The position numbers were made by a program, and so were the translations under genes. The notes beneath the pieces were generated by a model, which worked only from the letters and a program-made list of their open reading frames with translations, was not told the DNA's origin and did no database searches. Of a DNA stretch of 64,000 nucleotides, positions 18,820 to 27,416 are shown piece by piece. Source of the DNA: Microbacterium sp. (GTDB lineage Bacteria; Actinomycetota; Actinomycetes; Actinomycetales; Microbacteriaceae); the NCBI RefSeq assembly GCF_017305435.1, contig NZ_JAFKIP010000009.1, forward strand, positions 62,001-126,000, read 5' to 3'. How positions within the stretch are numbered: the first letter of the stretch is position 1; each line of letters starts with the position of its first letter.

Positions 18820-20148
18820 ATGACCACGACCACGCCATCGACCACAGCGCGCCAAGCCGCGCACGGATCGCCCGACAAGCTGAAGACCGCAATCGGCTCG
18901 ACCGTCGGCACCACGATCGAGAACTACGACTTCCTCGCCTACGGGACAGCAGCCGCACTGTACTTCGGCCCGCTGTTCTTCCCGGGGGAGGACCCGGTGA
19001 TCGGCGTCCTTCTGGGATTCCTCACCTTCGGCATCGGCTTCGCGATGCGGCCGCTTGGCGGGATCATCGGCGGGTATCTCGGCGATAAGTACGGGCGTAA
19101 GCCCGTGCTCGTCGGCGCGCTCATCATCATGGGGTCGGCCACCGTCCTGATCGGGGCGCTCCCGACGTACGCGCAGGTCGGCATCCTTGCGCCGATCCTT
19201 CTGACCGTCATCCGCATCGTGCAGGGTCTCGCATTCGGGGCCGAGTGGGGCGGTGCAGTGCTCATGACCTTCGAGCACGCGCCGTGGAAGCGACGGGGGC
19301 GATGGGCGGCCATTCCTCAGCTCGGCGTTCCCGCGGGTGTCTTCCTGGCGAACCTCGTCTTCCTCGGCACGGCGAACCTCGACGCCGAATGGGCCTGGCG
19401 GCTCCCGTTCCTGCTCAGCTCCCTCCTGATCATCGCGGGACTCATCATTCGCGCGAAGGTGTCGGAGTCTCCCGAGTTCGAAGAGGCGAAGGCGGAGGGG
19501 CGGCTGGAGAAGAACCCGATCTGGACCGTCATCCGCGATGACTGGAAGACGGTGCTCCGCGTCATCGCACTGCGGCTCGCGGAGACCGGCGGTTTCTACG
19601 TCATCGTGACCTACCTCATCTCCTACCTGACCACGACCGGACTCGCCGAGCGACAGACCGCGCTCACGGGACTGATCATCGCGACCGCACTCGGAGCGGT
19701 CACGACGGTGCTCTGGGGTGCCCTCAGCGACCGGATCGGTCGTCGCACGCTGTACCTGATCGGCTGCCTCGCGACCGTCGCGTTCGGGTTCCCGCTGTTC
19801 CTCATGGTGAACACCGGCATCCCCGCGTTCATCGTGCTGGTCTACATCATCGGCCTCCCCGTCATCCACGACATGCTCGCGGGCACGCAGGGCGCCTACT
19901 TCAGCGAGCTCTTCAGCACGGGAACACGCACGTCCGGCGCCTCGCTCGGGTACCAGTTCTCGGCCGCGATCTCCGGCTTCATCCCCTTCATCGCTGCTGC
20001 CGTCGCGGTCGGCATGGGCTGGGGTGGTGTCGCCTGGATCTATGTCGGGGTGGGTGTCATCGGACTGATCGGCGTCGCCTTCACCCGTGAGACGTGGGGG
20101 CCCAAGGAGCGCGCCGACGTCGACCGGATCATCGCCAGCGGAAACTGA
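18820..20148 (+). CDS. MFS transporter, metabolite:H+ symporter (MHS) family
   Basis: This 442 aa protein has 12 predicted membrane helices. MHS-family marks are IENYDFLAYGTAAALYFGPLFFP in the first helix region, GDKYGRKPVL between helices 2 and 3, and GAEWGGAVLMTFEHAP. Relatives import organic acids such as alpha-ketoglutarate, citrate or shikimate. In this cluster it probably imports the acid that the dehydrogenase and DUF1537 kinase process. An AAGGAG ribosome site precedes ATG 18820. Confidence 0.88.
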   Translation: MTTTTPSTTARQAAHGSPDKLKTAIGSTVGTTIENYDFLAYGTAAALYFGPLFFPGEDPVIGVLLGFLTFGIGFAMRPLGGIIGGYLGDKYGRKPVLVGALIIMGSATVLIGALPTYAQVGILAPILLTVIRIVQGLAFGAEWGGAVLMTFEHAPWKRRGRWAAIPQLGVPAGVFLANLVFLGTANLDAEWAWRLPFLLSSLLIIAGLIIRAKVSESPEFEEAKAEGRLEKNPIWTVIRDDWKTVLRVIALRLAETGGFYVIVTYLISYLTTTGLAERQTALTGLIIATALGAVTTVLWGALSDRIGRRTLYLIGCLATVAFGFPLFLMVNTGIPAFIVLVYIIGLPVIHDMLAGTQGAYFSELFSTGTRTSGASLGYQFSAAISGFIPFIAAAVAVGMGWGGVAWIYVGVGVIGLIGVAFTRETWGPKERADVDRIIASGN

Positions 20149-20200
20149 CCATCAGGGGGCGGTGCGGCCGGTGGCCGCGCCGCCCCTGAAGGAGCAACAC

Positions 20201-21463
20201 ATGAAGACCATCATTCTGGACGACGACCCGACGGGCACGCAGTCGGCGACCGGCGCGCGCGTCCTGCTGCGCTGGGATGTCGCGACGATCGCCGACGCAC
20301 TCCGCGAACACGACAGCGTCTATCTGCAGACCAACTCACGTGCGCTGGATGAGGCATCCGCTGTCGCCCTCATCCAACAGATCGAGCTCGACGTCGAGGC
20401 GGCGGCGGCTCGGCTGGGGGAGTCGACGCGATATGTGCTTCGGGGTGACTCCACACTGCGCGGACATGTGTTCGCGGAATCCGACGTGCTCATGGCGGAT
20501 GACGGCATCCTCGTCTTCGTGCCGGCCTTCCCCGAAGGCGGCCGGACGACGCGCGGCGGCGTGCACTACGTACGATCTGCCGGGGTCGACGTTCCCGCCC
20601 ACGAGACCGAATATGCGCACGACCCGGTCTTTCCGTTCGGCACGTCGGTCCTCGTCGACTACGTGGCGGAGAAGTCTCATCGCCACGCCATACCCGTCTC
20701 GCTCGCGCAGGTGAGAGCGGGACAGCTCACCGAGGTGCTGCGCTCGGCTCCCCGCGGCGCGGTCGTCGTCCCGGACGCCGAGAACGCGTCAGACATCGCG
20801 TCCATCGCCCGTGGGATCGAGGAGGCGTGGGACGCAGGAGTCCCGTTGGTCGTGCGGTCCGCTTCTCCTCTGGCTGCAGAACTGGCCGCCGTCACCAGTA
20901 CCGGGCTGCTTTCGACGCCGCTCGCCGCGGCAGGCCAGCGCGTGCTCGTGGTGTGCGGCTCGCATACATACGGAGCAACGGCTCAGATCGAAGCGGTCGC
21001 GCAGCGCTGGGGCGCCCCCGCCGTCATCGATACGGGCGAGGCGCTCGCAGATCCCCGTGCGGAGGGTGAGCGCGTCGCGGACTCGCAGCGCGATCGGCTT
21101 GCGCGCACGGGGCTCGCGTTCATCGCGACGGCTCGGGAGCGGTCCGCCGACCACGGCACGCTCGATCACGGCAGCCGTGTGATGGCGGCGCTGACGACGA
21201 CAGTGGCGATGCTGCTGCCCTCCGTCGACGTCATCATTGCGAAAGGCGGCATCACGTCCGCGGACGTGGCGCGCGTCGGCATGGGCGCGGTGGCGGCGGA
21301 CGTGCTCGGTCAGGTGCTCCCGGGCGTGTCCGTCTGGCGTATGCGGGTGCGAGACGGTCGCTCAGTCCTCTACGTCGTCGTGCCGGGCAACGTGGGCGAA
21401 GCCGATACTCTCGCCCGCGTCCTGGAGGCGTTGCCGCTCCTGCCCGCGGCTCTGACGGCATGA
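20201..21463 (+). CDS. four-carbon acid sugar kinase (DUF1537)
   Basis: The 420 aa kinase starts MKTIILDDDPTGTQSATGA, the substrate-binding signature of the DUF1537 N-domain, and shows RGDSTLRGH and PAFPEGGR. The C-terminal nucleotide-binding domain has VVCGSHTYGATAQI and IIAKGGITSADVA. Known relatives (DtnK, LtnK, OtnK, OiaK) phosphorylate threonate, erythronate or oxo-isoapionate type acids on the terminal hydroxyl. The partner enzyme that splits or decarboxylates the product is not next to it. ATG 20201 has GAAGGAG upstream; a longer frame to 20087 overlaps the transporter and is rejected. Confidence 0.88.
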   Translation: MKTIILDDDPTGTQSATGARVLLRWDVATIADALREHDSVYLQTNSRALDEASAVALIQQIELDVEAAAARLGESTRYVLRGDSTLRGHVFAESDVLMADDGILVFVPAFPEGGRTTRGGVHYVRSAGVDVPAHETEYAHDPVFPFGTSVLVDYVAEKSHRHAIPVSLAQVRAGQLTEVLRSAPRGAVVVPDAENASDIASIARGIEEAWDAGVPLVVRSASPLAAELAAVTSTGLLSTPLAAAGQRVLVVCGSHTYGATAQIEAVAQRWGAPAVIDTGEALADPRAEGERVADSQRDRLARTGLAFIATARERSADHGTLDHGSRVMAALTTTVAMLLPSVDVIIAKGGITSADVARVGMGAVAADVLGQVLPGVSVWRMRVRDGRSVLYVVVPGNVGEADTLARVLEALPLLPAALTA

Positions 21464-21786
21464 GCGTCGTCGTCGTCGCGGTGTTCTCTCCGCTCGAGGG
21501 ACGTCGACCCGAGCTCCGCGCTGCGCTCCGTGCGGGAATCGCCGCTGCGCACGCGGAGCGCGGGTGCCTCCTGTACGCGATCCACGACGCCGATGACGGC
21601 ACCATCGTCATGATCGAGAAGTGGGAGTCCCGCGCCGACTTGGATGCACATGCCGAAGGAGCCGCGATCGACGGTCTTCGCAGGGATGTCGCCCCCTTCC
21701 TCGCGAAGGAGGTGCTCGTCACCACGATGACGCCTCTTCCCGAGGGGACCGTGGAACAGGGCCTCCTGCACCACATCACGACCTGA
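21460..21786 (+). CDS. ABM-domain protein (YgiN-like putative quinol monooxygenase)
   Basis: This 108 aa ferredoxin-like alpha/beta protein matches the antibiotic-biosynthesis-monooxygenase pattern: VVAVFSPLEGRRPELRAAL, ERGCLLYAIHDADD, MIEKWESRADLDAH. Many such proteins in sugar operons have no proven reaction. The start overlaps the kinase stop (ATGA), so it belongs to the same transcript. Confidence 0.8.
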   Translation: MSVVVVAVFSPLEGRRPELRAALRAGIAAAHAERGCLLYAIHDADDGTIVMIEKWESRADLDAHAEGAAIDGLRRDVAPFLAKEVLVTTMTPLPEGTVEQGLLHHITT

Positions 21787-21833
21787 ATGAAGCCTCGCGG
21801 CGCCGAGTGGAAATCAGCGCCGTCGTATACGCC

Positions 21834-21883
21834 TTGACGTAGCACCCGCGGATCGTGCATAGTGTGCTAAATGCATTTAGCAC
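21834..21883 (+). promoter_or_regulatory. promoter and LacI-type operator of the sugar ABC operon
   Basis: TTGACG (21834-21839) and CATAGT (21858-21863, spacing 18) are followed at once by a perfect 20-bp palindrome centred between 21873 and 21874, with half-site GTGCTAAATG. The position over the transcription start suggests repression. The LacI-family gene at 28590, which closes the same locus, is the obvious regulator; its own upstream region contains a GCTAAAT half-site (29649-29655). Confidence 0.75.
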
Positions 21884-21960
21884 TGAGAATGCATGACACA
21901 GCACCATCCGCGACACCATCGCCGACCGAGGCGGTGACGACGACAAGGGAGTCCATTCAC

Positions 21961-23322
21961 ATGTCACGACAGCACATCACCCGGCGAAGGACGTTCCGCC
22001 GGCTCCTCGCGGGCACAGCCCTCGGACTGACCGCCACACTGGGCATCGCCGCCTGCTCGGCGACCGCAACGGGCGATGACGCGTCTTCGCGTGTCGAAGC
22101 CGGTGACGGGACGGGCACCGTCACCGTGTGGGCGCTCGATGGCCAGTCCGCCGAGAACGAAGTCATCCAGAAGATCATGGACGGCTTCCACACGGCGAAT
22201 GCCGACATCGAGGTCGACATGCAGTTCATCCCGGCCGATCAGTTCACCACCGCGCTGCAGACCGCCAGCGACGACGAGCTTCCCGATGTCGTCGCCGTCG
22301 ACGGTCCCGTCATCGCGAACTTCGCCTACCTCGGGCGGATCGCACCGATCGATGAGTGGGTGTCGAAGGACACCATCGACAATCAGACCGACGCCATCAA
22401 GGGTCAGAACATGGTCGACGGTCACCTCTACGCCGTCGGGATGATGAACTCCGGTCTGGCGATGTGGGGGAACAAGAAGCTCCTCGACGCGGCCGGAATC
22501 ACGATGCCCACCAGCGCGGCCGACGCCTGGACCGCGGAGGAGTTCACCCAGGTCGTCGACACACTGTCGAAGCTGGATGCCGACGGCAAGCCCCTCGGCA
22601 TCGGCGAGGCCAACGGCCTCACCGGCGAGTACGGGATCTACGGGTTCGCTCCCGTCCTGTGGTCGGCGGGCACCCCGATCCTCGCCGACGGCAAGGCCGC
22701 CGGCTCCCTGGACTCCGACACGGCGGCGGAGGCGATGACGACGTTCGCGTCGTGGCGTGATTTCGTCGACCCGGACACCGACGGTCAGGCATTCCAGTCG
22801 GGTCGTGTTGCCTTGAACTGGATGGGCAACTGGCTGTACCCCGCGTACAAGGAAGCTCTGGGCGACGATCTGGTCGTCGGGCCGCTTCCCGACTTCGGGG
22901 CAGGTGCCAAGACGGGCTCCGGCACGATCGCGTGGGCGATGGGCGGGGCGACGAAGAACGCCAAGGCGGCCGGTGCGCTGCTGGATTACCTGATGAGCGA
23001 CGAGGTCGTCACAAAGTACACGTCGGCCAACGGTGCTCCTCCGGCGACGCTCACCGCGCTCGAAGCCTCTCCTCTTTACGGAGCGGGCAAGCCCCTCGAG
23101 TTCCTGTCCAGCCAGCTCAACGCCGCGTGCCCGACCGAGGACAAGCTGACCGAGGACTGCGTGGCGGTGTCTCGACCGGTGACCGCAGGCTACCCCGTCG
23201 TGACCGCGGAGTTCGGCAAGGCGCTCTCGGCGATCTGGGGCGGCGCCGACGCCAAGTCGACTCTCGAGGCGGCAGCACGCGCCATCGACCGCGACTTCGC
23301 GGACAACGACGACTACAAGTGA
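21961..23322 (+). CDS. sugar ABC transporter substrate-binding lipoprotein
   Basis: The 453 aa protein has a twin-Arg-like basic start, a hydrophobic segment and a lipobox ending in Cys32 (GIAAC). The mature protein is a cluster B (MalE-like) binding protein: VTVWALDGQSAENEVIQKI at the N-terminus, LYAVGMMNSGLAMWGNKKLLD in the middle, and many surface aromatic residues for sugar stacking. An AGGGAG site precedes ATG 21961; an in-frame ATG at 21871 lies inside the operator and is rejected. First gene of the operon. Confidence 0.92.
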   Translation: MSRQHITRRRTFRRLLAGTALGLTATLGIAACSATATGDDASSRVEAGDGTGTVTVWALDGQSAENEVIQKIMDGFHTANADIEVDMQFIPADQFTTALQTASDDELPDVVAVDGPVIANFAYLGRIAPIDEWVSKDTIDNQTDAIKGQNMVDGHLYAVGMMNSGLAMWGNKKLLDAAGITMPTSAADAWTAEEFTQVVDTLSKLDADGKPLGIGEANGLTGEYGIYGFAPVLWSAGTPILADGKAAGSLDSDTAAEAMTTFASWRDFVDPDTDGQAFQSGRVALNWMGNWLYPAYKEALGDDLVVGPLPDFGAGAKTGSGTIAWAMGGATKNAKAAGALLDYLMSDEVVTKYTSANGAPPATLTALEASPLYGAGKPLEFLSSQLNAACPTEDKLTEDCVAVSRPVTAGYPVVTAEFGKALSAIWGGADAKSTLEAAARAIDRDFADNDDYK

Positions 23323-23332
23323 GCATGTTCGT

Positions 23333-23365
23333 CCCGGGTGGCTCCGCAGGTCGGAGCCACCCGGG
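23333..23365 (+). other. intercistronic hairpin after the binding-protein gene
   Basis: A perfect 14-bp GC-rich stem (23333-23346 with 23352-23365) with a 5-nt loop and no T run lies between the binding-protein and first permease genes. In malE-type operons such hairpins protect the upstream message so that more binding protein than permease is made; that role is inferred here. Confidence 0.7.
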
Positions 23366-23389
23366 GCGATCCGCTTTGGAGACGAACTC

Positions 23390-24340
23390 ATGACTCTCGC
23401 ACCTCTCGCGCGCCTTCGTCGGCGCGGACCGCAGCCACGGCGGAGGCCATCCGCCGCGGGCCCGTTGATGGCCGCGCCGGCGATCATCCTCCTCATCGCG
23501 TTCCTCGTCTTGCCGTTCATCGGCGCGATCGTGGCCTCCTTCTTCCGAATCCAGCTCGGCAACCCCCGACCGCCGAAGTTCGTCGGCTTCGAACAGTACG
23601 CGCGGCTGTTCCTCGACCCGGATATCAGCGCGACCTTCCTGCGTGCGCTGGGCAACAACTTCACGTTCGCTCTCATCGTGGTTCCCGTGCAGACCGCGCT
23701 CGCGCTGGGGCTCGCGATCCTCATCAACCGCAAGATCCGCGGGATGACGGTGTTCCGCACGCTCTTCTTCATGCCTCTGGTGTTCCCGCTCGCTCTGGTC
23801 GCGGTGATCTGGCGGCTGATCTTCGCCCGCGACGAGTACGGGCTGCTCAACGGAGTGCTCAGTGCGATCAGCGGTGGCGCGATCGCGCCGCACGACTGGT
23901 TGGGCGATGGGGCCACCGCGCTCGGCGCGATCATCGTGATGTCGGTGTGGCAGAGCGTGAGCTTCCAGATGATCATCTTGTTGGGCGCCCTGCAGGGCGT
24001 GCCGAACGAGCTGTACGAGGCGGCATCCATCGATCGGGCGGGGCGCTGGAGCCAGTTCCTGCACGTCACCGTCCCGGGCATCCGCAACACCCTGATCTTC
24101 GTCGCCCTGCTGACGACGATCTTCTCCTTCCGGCTCTTCGACCAGGTGTATCTCCTCGACCGCAGCGGATCGCTGGACATCGAGTCGACGCAGACCGTCA
24201 TGTACCAGGTGATCACCACCGGTTTCGATCAGAACAACATCGGGCAGGGTTCCGCGATGGCCGTCGTGTTCCTCATCATCGTTGCGCTCGTGGCGCTGAT
24301 CCAACGACGGCTCGTCCGTCAGGAAGGCGGAGTGTCATGA
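23390..24340 (+). CDS. sugar ABC transporter permease (MalF type)
   Basis: The 316 aa membrane protein has six predicted helices and a basic N-terminus. The ATPase-coupling EAA loop is YEAASIDRAGRWSQFLHVTVPGI (about residues 206-228). It is a CUT1-family permease partner of the next gene. Its stop overlaps that start (ATGA). Confidence 0.92.
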   Translation: MTLAPLARLRRRGPQPRRRPSAAGPLMAAPAIILLIAFLVLPFIGAIVASFFRIQLGNPRPPKFVGFEQYARLFLDPDISATFLRALGNNFTFALIVVPVQTALALGLAILINRKIRGMTVFRTLFFMPLVFPLALVAVIWRLIFARDEYGLLNGVLSAISGGAIAPHDWLGDGATALGAIIVMSVWQSVSFQMIILLGALQGVPNELYEAASIDRAGRWSQFLHVTVPGIRNTLIFVALLTTIFSFRLFDQVYLLDRSGSLDIESTQTVMYQVITTGFDQNNIGQGSAMAVVFLIIVALVALIQRRLVRQEGGVS

Positions 24341-25191
24341 GCGTCGTCCGAACCAAGAGGGGCCGGGTCGCGACCCGTGTCTGGGAGTACGCACTGCTCG
24401 GCTTGTTCGGGATCGTGTTCTTCGCGCCGATCTACTACCTGATCGTCGGTAGCTTCCGTCCCGGCGATCGGGTGCTCGCGGGAGTCGCGGGGTTCTTCCC
24501 CTCGAACCTCACCTTCGACAACTACGTCGCGGTCTTCCAGCGGTTCTCGAACCCGGTCACCGGCTACCTGTGGCAGTTCATCGCCGTGTCGGTGATCGTC
24601 ACCGTCGTGGTCGTCGTGGGCGGGCTGCTCGTGAACTCGCTCGCGGGGTACGCGCTGGCGAGGATGAAGTGGAAGGGCCGGTCGTTCGTCCTGCTGATGA
24701 TCACGATCCTCACGATCATCCCGTTCGAGGCCGTCGCCCTGCCGCTGTACTACATGCTCAACGACAGCCGGAACACGATCTACGTGCAGGCGCTGCCGTT
24801 CATCGCGAGCGCGTTCTCGATCTTCCTCTTCTACACGTTCTTCCTCGATATGCCGAGCGAGATCGAGGAAGCTGCACGGCTGGACGGCGCCGGGCCGCTG
24901 CGCACCTTCTTCCAGATCGTCGTCCCGATGTCGCGTCCGGCTTTCGCGACGGTCGCGATCCTCACCTTCCTCGCGCAGTGGGGCTCCTACCTGTGGCCCG
25001 TTCTCATGGTCAGCGATACATCGGTCCGGCCGCTGCCTCTGGAGCTGAGCGTCTTCCAGAGCGCACAGCCCCCGGAGTGGGGCGCCGTCCTGGCGTTCGG
25101 TGTGATCTTCGTCCTCCCGGTGCTCGTGATCTTCCTGGTCTTCCAGCGATGGTTCGTCGCGAGTGTCGCAAGCTCGGCGATCAAGGGCTGA
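24337..25191 (+). CDS. sugar ABC transporter permease (MalG type)
   Basis: This 284 aa second CUT1 permease has six predicted helices and the EAA loop EEAARLDGAGPLRTFFQIVV (about residues 172-191). With the preceding gene it forms the membrane channel. No ATPase gene follows; the MsiK-type ATPase at 13804 probably supplies the energy. Confidence 0.92.
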   Translation: MSVVRTKRGRVATRVWEYALLGLFGIVFFAPIYYLIVGSFRPGDRVLAGVAGFFPSNLTFDNYVAVFQRFSNPVTGYLWQFIAVSVIVTVVVVVGGLLVNSLAGYALARMKWKGRSFVLLMITILTIIPFEAVALPLYYMLNDSRNTIYVQALPFIASAFSIFLFYTFFLDMPSEIEEAARLDGAGPLRTFFQIVVPMSRPAFATVAILTFLAQWGSYLWPVLMVSDTSVRPLPLELSVFQSAQPPEWGAVLAFGVIFVLPVLVIFLVFQRWFVASVASSAIKG

Positions 25192-25194
25192 GCG

Positions 25195-26418
25195 ATGGAC
25201 TTCGACACCACGATCCACGGCATGGTCGCGCCCGGGTACGAATCGGTCGCCGAAGCCTTCGCCTCGACGGTGAGCGAGTCGGGCGGTTCCGCTCTCGCAG
25301 TACGCGTCGACGGGCTCACCGTGCTCGACCTCTGGCACGGAGCGGCCGACCGCGAACGTGCGGTTCCCTGGCAGCACGACACGATGGCGATGGTCTTCTC
25401 CTGCACCAAGGGCCTGCTCGCCATCATGATCGGCCACCTCGTCCAGGAAGGTCGTCTCGAGCTCGATCTGCCCGTCGCGACCTATTGGCCGGAGTTCGCG
25501 GCGGCAGGCAAGTCCGCCATCACAGTGCGCCAGGCTTTGTCGCACCGTGCCGGACTCGCAACCCTTCGCGATGACGTCGACCTCGGTGCGGCGCTCGACG
25601 ACGCTGCGATGGCTGCGCGGCTCGCTGAGGAGGCTCCGCTGTGGAGCCCCGACGCGGCGTATGGATACCACGCGTTGACCTATGGCTGGCTCGCCGGCGA
25701 GATCATCCGGCGTGTCACGGGCGAGACACCGGGCGCGCGCCTGCGTCGCACGCTCGCAGGACCCTTGGCCGCAGATGCATGGATCGGCGTGCCGGAGCCG
25801 GACCTGCCGCGTGTGGCTCGACTCGCTGCGGGAGACTCCCTGTCGGCGCCGCCCCCGATGACGACAGAACGAGCCATCGACCCCGAGGACGCGCGTTGGA
25901 TGGAGCGTGCGATGACGCTCGGCACGGCGTTCCCGGCGTCGTTCGTCGTCCCCGGTGAAGGGTTCGACGATCCGCGTGTGCGCCAGGCCGGAGTACCGGG
26001 GGCGGGTGGCGCGGCGAGCGCCGCGGGTCTGGCCGCGATCTGGTCGGCGACCGTCGTGCCCGTTTCGGGCGTGGAACCACTGGACGCAGCGGTGGTCGCC
26101 GATATGACGCGCGTGCAGAGCGAGGGCGAGCCCGTGTGGTGGCTGCCGGGACCGTACCCTCGGTGGGGGACAGGCTTCATGCTGCCATCGGAGCGGCGAC
26201 CGTTCCTGTCCGATGCGTCGTTCGGACATGACGGCGCCGGCGGACAGATCGCGTTCGCCGACAGCCGGCACCGCGTCGGCTTCGGATACGTGACGAGCCT
26301 GCTCGAGGTGCACTCCGACGACCGCGGCGACAGCATCGTTCGTGCCTTGGGCCGCGTGCTGGGCGCGCCGCCCCGACGCGACTTCGAGGTCGCCGCAGAG
26401 GAGAACGGGCGTTCATGA
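25195..26418 (+). CDS. serine hydrolase, family VIII esterase / beta-lactamase fold (copy 1)
   Basis: The 407 aa protein has the nucleophile motif S69-C-T-K72, a second-motif tyrosine around YGYHALTYGW, and FGHDGAGGQ in the place of the KTG/HxG motif. No signal peptide is seen, so it acts in the cytoplasm. It is co-transcribed with the sugar transporter (3-bp gap) and is a paralogue of the protein at 27413, with S69/K72 at the same positions. Removal of acyl groups from an imported sugar ester is my inference. The start is ATG 25195. Confidence 0.85.
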   Translation: MDFDTTIHGMVAPGYESVAEAFASTVSESGGSALAVRVDGLTVLDLWHGAADRERAVPWQHDTMAMVFSCTKGLLAIMIGHLVQEGRLELDLPVATYWPEFAAAGKSAITVRQALSHRAGLATLRDDVDLGAALDDAAMAARLAEEAPLWSPDAAYGYHALTYGWLAGEIIRRVTGETPGARLRRTLAGPLAADAWIGVPEPDLPRVARLAAGDSLSAPPPMTTERAIDPEDARWMERAMTLGTAFPASFVVPGEGFDDPRVRQAGVPGAGGAASAAGLAAIWSATVVPVSGVEPLDAAVVADMTRVQSEGEPVWWLPGPYPRWGTGFMLPSERRPFLSDASFGHDGAGGQIAFADSRHRVGFGYVTSLLEVHSDDRGDSIVRALGRVLGAPPRRDFEVAAEENGRS

Positions 26419-27416
26419 CCTTCGAGATCGACGACCGGTGGGTATGGGACTTCTGGCTTGCGCGGGATGAGGGAGACTTCCACCTCTTCTTTCTGAACGC
26501 CCCGCGCGCGCTGGGAGACCCGCACCTGCGTCACCGCAATGCGACGATCGGACACGCCGTCTCGACCGACCTGCGCACCTGGTCGGAACCCGAGACGGTG
26601 ATCTCACCCGGGGCTGAGGAGGCGTTCGACGGTACCGCGACCTGGACCGGCTCGGTCATCCGCGACGGCTCAGGATGGCGCATGTTCTACACGGGGTCCC
26701 GGTTCCTGTCCGAGGACAGCCACGCGAACATCGAGTCGATCGGCGAGGCCACCAGCATCGATCTGCACCGGTGGAGCAAGGCGCCCGGTCCGCTCGTGAC
26801 CCCCGATATGCGGTGGTACGAGACCCTCGAAACGGGAACGTGGCCAGAGGAGGCGTGGCGGGACCCCTGGGTGTTCCGCGCTGACGACGGCTGGCACATG
26901 CTGATCACCGCACGCGCGCGCCGTCCGATCGGCGATGACCCCCGCGACACGGGTGTCGTCGGCCACGCGTTTTCACGCGACCTGCGCTCGTGGGAGGTCA
27001 GGCCGCCGCTCAGTGCGCCCGGTGCGGGATTCGCGCATATCGAGGTCATCCAACCCTTCCGCTTGGGGTCGCGTGACTTCATTCTGTTCTGCTGCGACGC
27101 CGCCCATCTCGTCGGCGCGCGGGTGGGGCAGAGCGGGGGGATCTGGGTCGCCCCGCGTGACTCGCAGAGCGGTTGGTGCGACGTGCACATGGCGCGACGG
27201 CTGACGGACGAGACTCTCTACGCGGGCCGGATCGTGACGACCCCCGACGAGAGACTCGCCTTGATGGCATTCGAGAACGTCCTCGGCGACGATTTCGTCG
27301 GACGGATCAGCGACCCGATGTACCTCGTCGCCGATCACGAGGGGTGGCCGGTCCTGGCGACGGATGCCGGGGCATCCTCTGCACCCGCCACTCGAGTCGA
27401 GGGGGCATCTCGATGA
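26415..27416 (+). CDS. GH32/GH68-like five-bladed beta-propeller glycosidase
   Basis: The 333 aa protein shows the superfamily plan: WVWDFWLARD near residue 8 (place of the nucleophile Asp), DGTATWTGSVI, EEAWRDPWVF (the RDP transition-state motif) and AHIEVIQPF (place of the acid/base Glu). It has no signal peptide, which implies hydrolysis of an imported substrate. The exact family (GH32, GH68 or GH43-related) and the linkage cleaved cannot be fixed by eye. The start overlaps the upstream esterase stop and the stop overlaps the next gene. Confidence 0.75.
   Translation: MTFEIDDRWVWDFWLARDEGDFHLFFLNAPRALGDPHLRHRNATIGHAVSTDLRTWSEPETVISPGAEEAFDGTATWTGSVIRDGSGWRMFYTGSRFLSEDSHANIESIGEATSIDLHRWSKAPGPLVTPDMRWYETLETGTWPEEAWRDPWVFRADDGWHMLITARARRPIGDDPRDTGVVGHAFSRDLRSWEVRPPLSAPGAGFAHIEVIQPFRLGSRDFILFCCDAAHLVGARVGQSGGIWVAPRDSQSGWCDVHMARRLTDETLYAGRIVTTPDERLALMAFENVLGDDFVGRISDPMYLVADHEGWPVLATDAGASSAPATRVEGASR

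Noticed and set aside
21871..21960. Upstream start of the sugar-binding lipoprotein at 21871
   Set aside because: It lies inside the LacI palindrome and would spoil the signal peptide; ATG 21961 has a ribosome site.
23338..25191. A 617-codon frame that would join both permeases
   Set aside because: The first part is an out-of-frame shadow of the MalF-type gene; the second permease starts at 24337.
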